From: Christensenella sp. UBA7588
GTDB taxonomy: Bacteria; Bacillota; Clostridia; Christensenellales; CAG-917
Assembly (NCBI GenBank): GCA_002478945.1
Contig: DLKM01000006.1
Span: 1-7,127 of the forward strand
Direction of reading: 5' to 3'
DNA: 7,127 bases
Shown here: one piece after another, positions 5,927 through 7,127 of the stretch
Position numbering within the stretch: position 1 is the stretch's first letter
How the letters are laid out: every line of letters starts with the position of its first letter
Position numbers and translations under genes: made by a program
Notes under the pieces: model-generated
Told to the model about the DNA's origin: nothing
The model's database searches: none
Seen by the model: the letters and a program-made list of their open reading frames with translations, nothing else

Positions 5927-5938
5927 ATTCTATTGCGG

Positions 5939-6973
5939 TCAATTTGCGTTTTCTTGAGCGTTTTGCGCTGCCAAAACGCTTGTTATATCGCTTTTTATTT
6001 TTTCACATACTTTCGCTTCTGCAAGCGATTTTGCTTGCAAGATACTTGCCGTTATGGACTTACTCTTGCTTGCGCCGTGCGACTTTACGACGATTTTGTT
6101 TACGCCGAGGAAACACGCTCCGCCCTGCGAGTTGTAGTCCATCTTTTTCTTGACGTTTTTGAACACGGGTTTCAGAAGCAACGCGCCGATTTTTGCGCCA
6201 ACTCCGCCCGAATATACGCCGTCTTTTATAAGTTTGAGCATCGTATTTGCCGTGCCTTCTGCCGATTTAAGCGCGATATTGCCGTTAAATCCGTCGCATA
6301 CCACGACATCGTAATCTCCGCTCAAAATATCTCTTGCCTCGCAGTTGCCCGCAAAGTTTATCCCTTTGGTTTCGGAAAGCAATTTATACGCCTCTTGCGT
6401 GAGTTCGTTGCCCTTGTGAGATTCCGCACCGTTGTTGAGAAGCCCTACTCTCGCTTTTTTAACGCCGAGCATCGCTTCGGCATACGCACTTGCCATAAGC
6501 GCGAAATGTTGCAAATTGACAGGTTTGCAGTCTACGTTTGCGCCGCAGTCGCAAAGCACCACTCCGTTTCCTTTGAGCGTCGGAAGTACGGGAGCAAGCG
6601 CAGGACGAGACACGCCTTTGATGCGGCCTACTTTCATAAACGCACCGACCAAAACGGCACCCGTAGAGCCTGCCGACACAAAACCGTCCGCATCTTCTCT
6701 GTTGAGAGCGTCAAACGCTTTTACGAGCGAACTTTCTTTCTTGGTCTTGATTGCCATAGTCGGGCTTTCGTCGTTGGTTATAACGTCTTTTGCGTCAATG
6801 ATTTCAAGACGGTCGTCATCGTATTTTTTGCCTGCAAGCACTTTGCAGATTGCGTCCGTATCTCCGACGAGAGCCACACACAAGTCTTTATCTTGACAAA
6901 TAGCGTCTATTGCGCCGATTACAACGGCTTCGGGAGCATTGTCTCCGCCCATAGCGTCAACGATTATTCTCAT
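5939..6973 (-). CDS. plsX: Phosphate acyltransferase PlsX
   Basis: PlsX transfers acyl chains from acyl-ACP to phosphate, giving the acyl-phosphate that PlsY uses to acylate glycerol-3-phosphate in the first step of phosphatidic acid synthesis. It is a peripheral membrane enzyme. The 344-residue product has the usual length. Family motifs, by residue, are VDAMGGDNAP (5-14), DESPTMAIK (68-76), SAGSTGA (100-106), DCGAN (142-146), NNGAESHKGN (180-189), CDGFNGN (226-232) and KSHGAS (298-303). The ATG at 6971-6973 follows an AGGTGA ribosome binding site and an extended -10 promoter. plsX is the first gene of a two-gene unit with rnc. The fabD, fabG and acpP genes that often follow plsX in Bacillota are absent here, so acyl carrier protein must be encoded elsewhere. 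Confidence 0.97.
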   Translation of the reverse strand: MRIIVDAMGGDNAPEAVVIGAIDAICQDKDLCVALVGDTDAICKVLAGKKYDDDRLEIIDAKDVITNDESPTMAIKTKKESSLVKAFDALNREDADGFVSAGSTGAVLVGAFMKVGRIKGVSRPALAPVLPTLKGNGVVLCDCGANVDCKPVNLQHFALMASAYAEAMLGVKKARVGLLNNGAESHKGNELTQEAYKLLSETKGINFAGNCEARDILSGDYDVVVCDGFNGNIALKSAEGTANTMLKLIKDGVYSGGVGAKIGALLLKPVFKNVKKKMDYNSQGGACFLGVNKIVVKSHGASKSKSITASILQAKSLAEAKVCEKIKSDITSVLAAQNAQENAN

Positions 6974-6976
6974 ACT

Positions 6977-6982
6977 TCACCT
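6977..6982 (-). promoter_or_regulatory. plsX ribosome binding site
   Basis: On the minus strand AGGTGA ends 3 nt before the ATG. It pairs with the GGTGA part of the extended Shine-Dalgarno consensus and supports this start. Confidence 0.6.
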
Positions 6983-6994
6983 ATAATAAGTATT

Positions 6995-7060
6995 ATTGAT
7001 TAAATTATATCAAATCAAAGCAGATAATACAAGAAATAAATAAAACATTGATTAAGTTTA
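6995..7060. repeat. Direct repeats flanking the plsX promoter
   Basis: ATTGATTAA occurs at 6995-7003, between the -10 and the ribosome binding site, and again at 7047-7055, upstream of the -35. Similarity continues a few bases beyond each copy. TTGAT (6996-7000) and ATCAA (7009-7013) also form arms around the -10. These could be operators for a lipid-synthesis regulator, but in AT-rich DNA of this kind chance is a real alternative. Confidence 0.3.
7004..7032 (-). promoter_or_regulatory. Extended -10 promoter of plsX-rnc
   Basis: On the minus strand the -10 is the exact consensus TATAAT (7004-7009), preceded by TGA to give the TGn extended -10 (TG at 7011-7012). A weak -35 TTGTAT (7027-7032) sits 17 nt upstream, matching at three bases. 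The start would be near 6997, leaving a leader of about 24 nt. Confidence 0.7.
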
Positions 7061-7126
7061 GTCGCAACTCATTAATTTCAACTTTCCCCCTTCCTCAGGT
7101 GTTTCCCCTATTCCGTTCCCCCTCTG
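7058..7126 (-). CDS. Possible last codons of an upstream gene in purine-rich DNA (partial)
   Basis: One minus-strand frame is open from the window edge for 22 codons and ends in TAA (7058-7060), with a peptide ending GGKLKLMSCD. It would end 26 nt before the plsX -35. I do not recognise it. The stretch 7086-7126 is strongly purine-rich on this strand, with three runs of four or five G, and looks as much like repeat DNA as coding DNA. The other two minus-strand frames stop early. Confidence 0.18.
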   Translation of the reverse strand, partial: QRGNGIGETPEEGGKLKLMSCD

Positions 7127-7127
7127 C

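Noticed and set aside
6996..7016. FabT or FapR operator overlapping the plsX -10
   Set aside because: Only a TATCAAA half of the FabT site is present, the other half does not match, and no FapR-like TTAGTAC arms are seen.

Overview
The window carries a Bacillota-type (Firmicutes, probably Clostridia) chromosomal core segment in which every recognisable gene lies on the minus strand, so it reads from right to left: plsX (6973-5939), rnc (5926-5237), smc (5024-1434), ftsY (1119-226). The order plsX, rnc, smc, ftsY is the classic Bacillota arrangement. The SMC is of the B. subtilis type, and FtsY lacks the long acidic N-terminal domain of the E. coli protein. Moderate GC content, TTG-rich starts and a GTCATTTTGAGCG-type intergenic repeat would fit an uncultured gut-type clostridium, but the genus cannot be read from the sequence.

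Layout. The right edge (7033-7127) holds a purine-rich tract on the minus strand and perhaps the last codons of an unknown gene. An extended -10 promoter at 7004-7032 drives plsX. rnc follows only 12 nt after the plsX stop, with no acpP or fab genes between them, and ends at a clear intrinsic terminator (5181-5209). smc is a separate transcription unit: it has its own near-consensus sigma-A promoter (5057-5085), a strong ribosome binding site and a TTG start. Just upstream of that promoter lie three copies of a 9-10 nt element, TGTTTCAC or its complement GTGAAACA, and a fourth copy sits beside the rnc stop. These are half-sites of the widely conserved bacterial parS sequence, but the palindromic pair carries an extra 5-bp spacer.

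Between smc and ftsY is a 314-nt gene-free stretch that looks repeat-derived. It has two diverged 28-nt direct repeats, a motif resembling a widespread dispersed repeat, and a nested inverted repeat whose outer arm contains the smc stop codon and last two codons. ftsY follows, and its 3' side (1-225) holds palindromic non-coding DNA and possibly the last 29 codons of an unknown plus-strand gene. The usual downstream partners ylxM and ffh are not adjacent.

Functionally, plsX starts phosphatidic acid synthesis, rnc processes double-stranded RNA, smc compacts and segregates the chromosome, and ftsY targets SRP-ribosome complexes to the membrane. All four are housekeeping genes. The unusual material is in the intergenic regions: the parS-like element array at the smc promoter, the repeat-rich smc-ftsY spacer, and the related purine-rich tracts at the two window edges.
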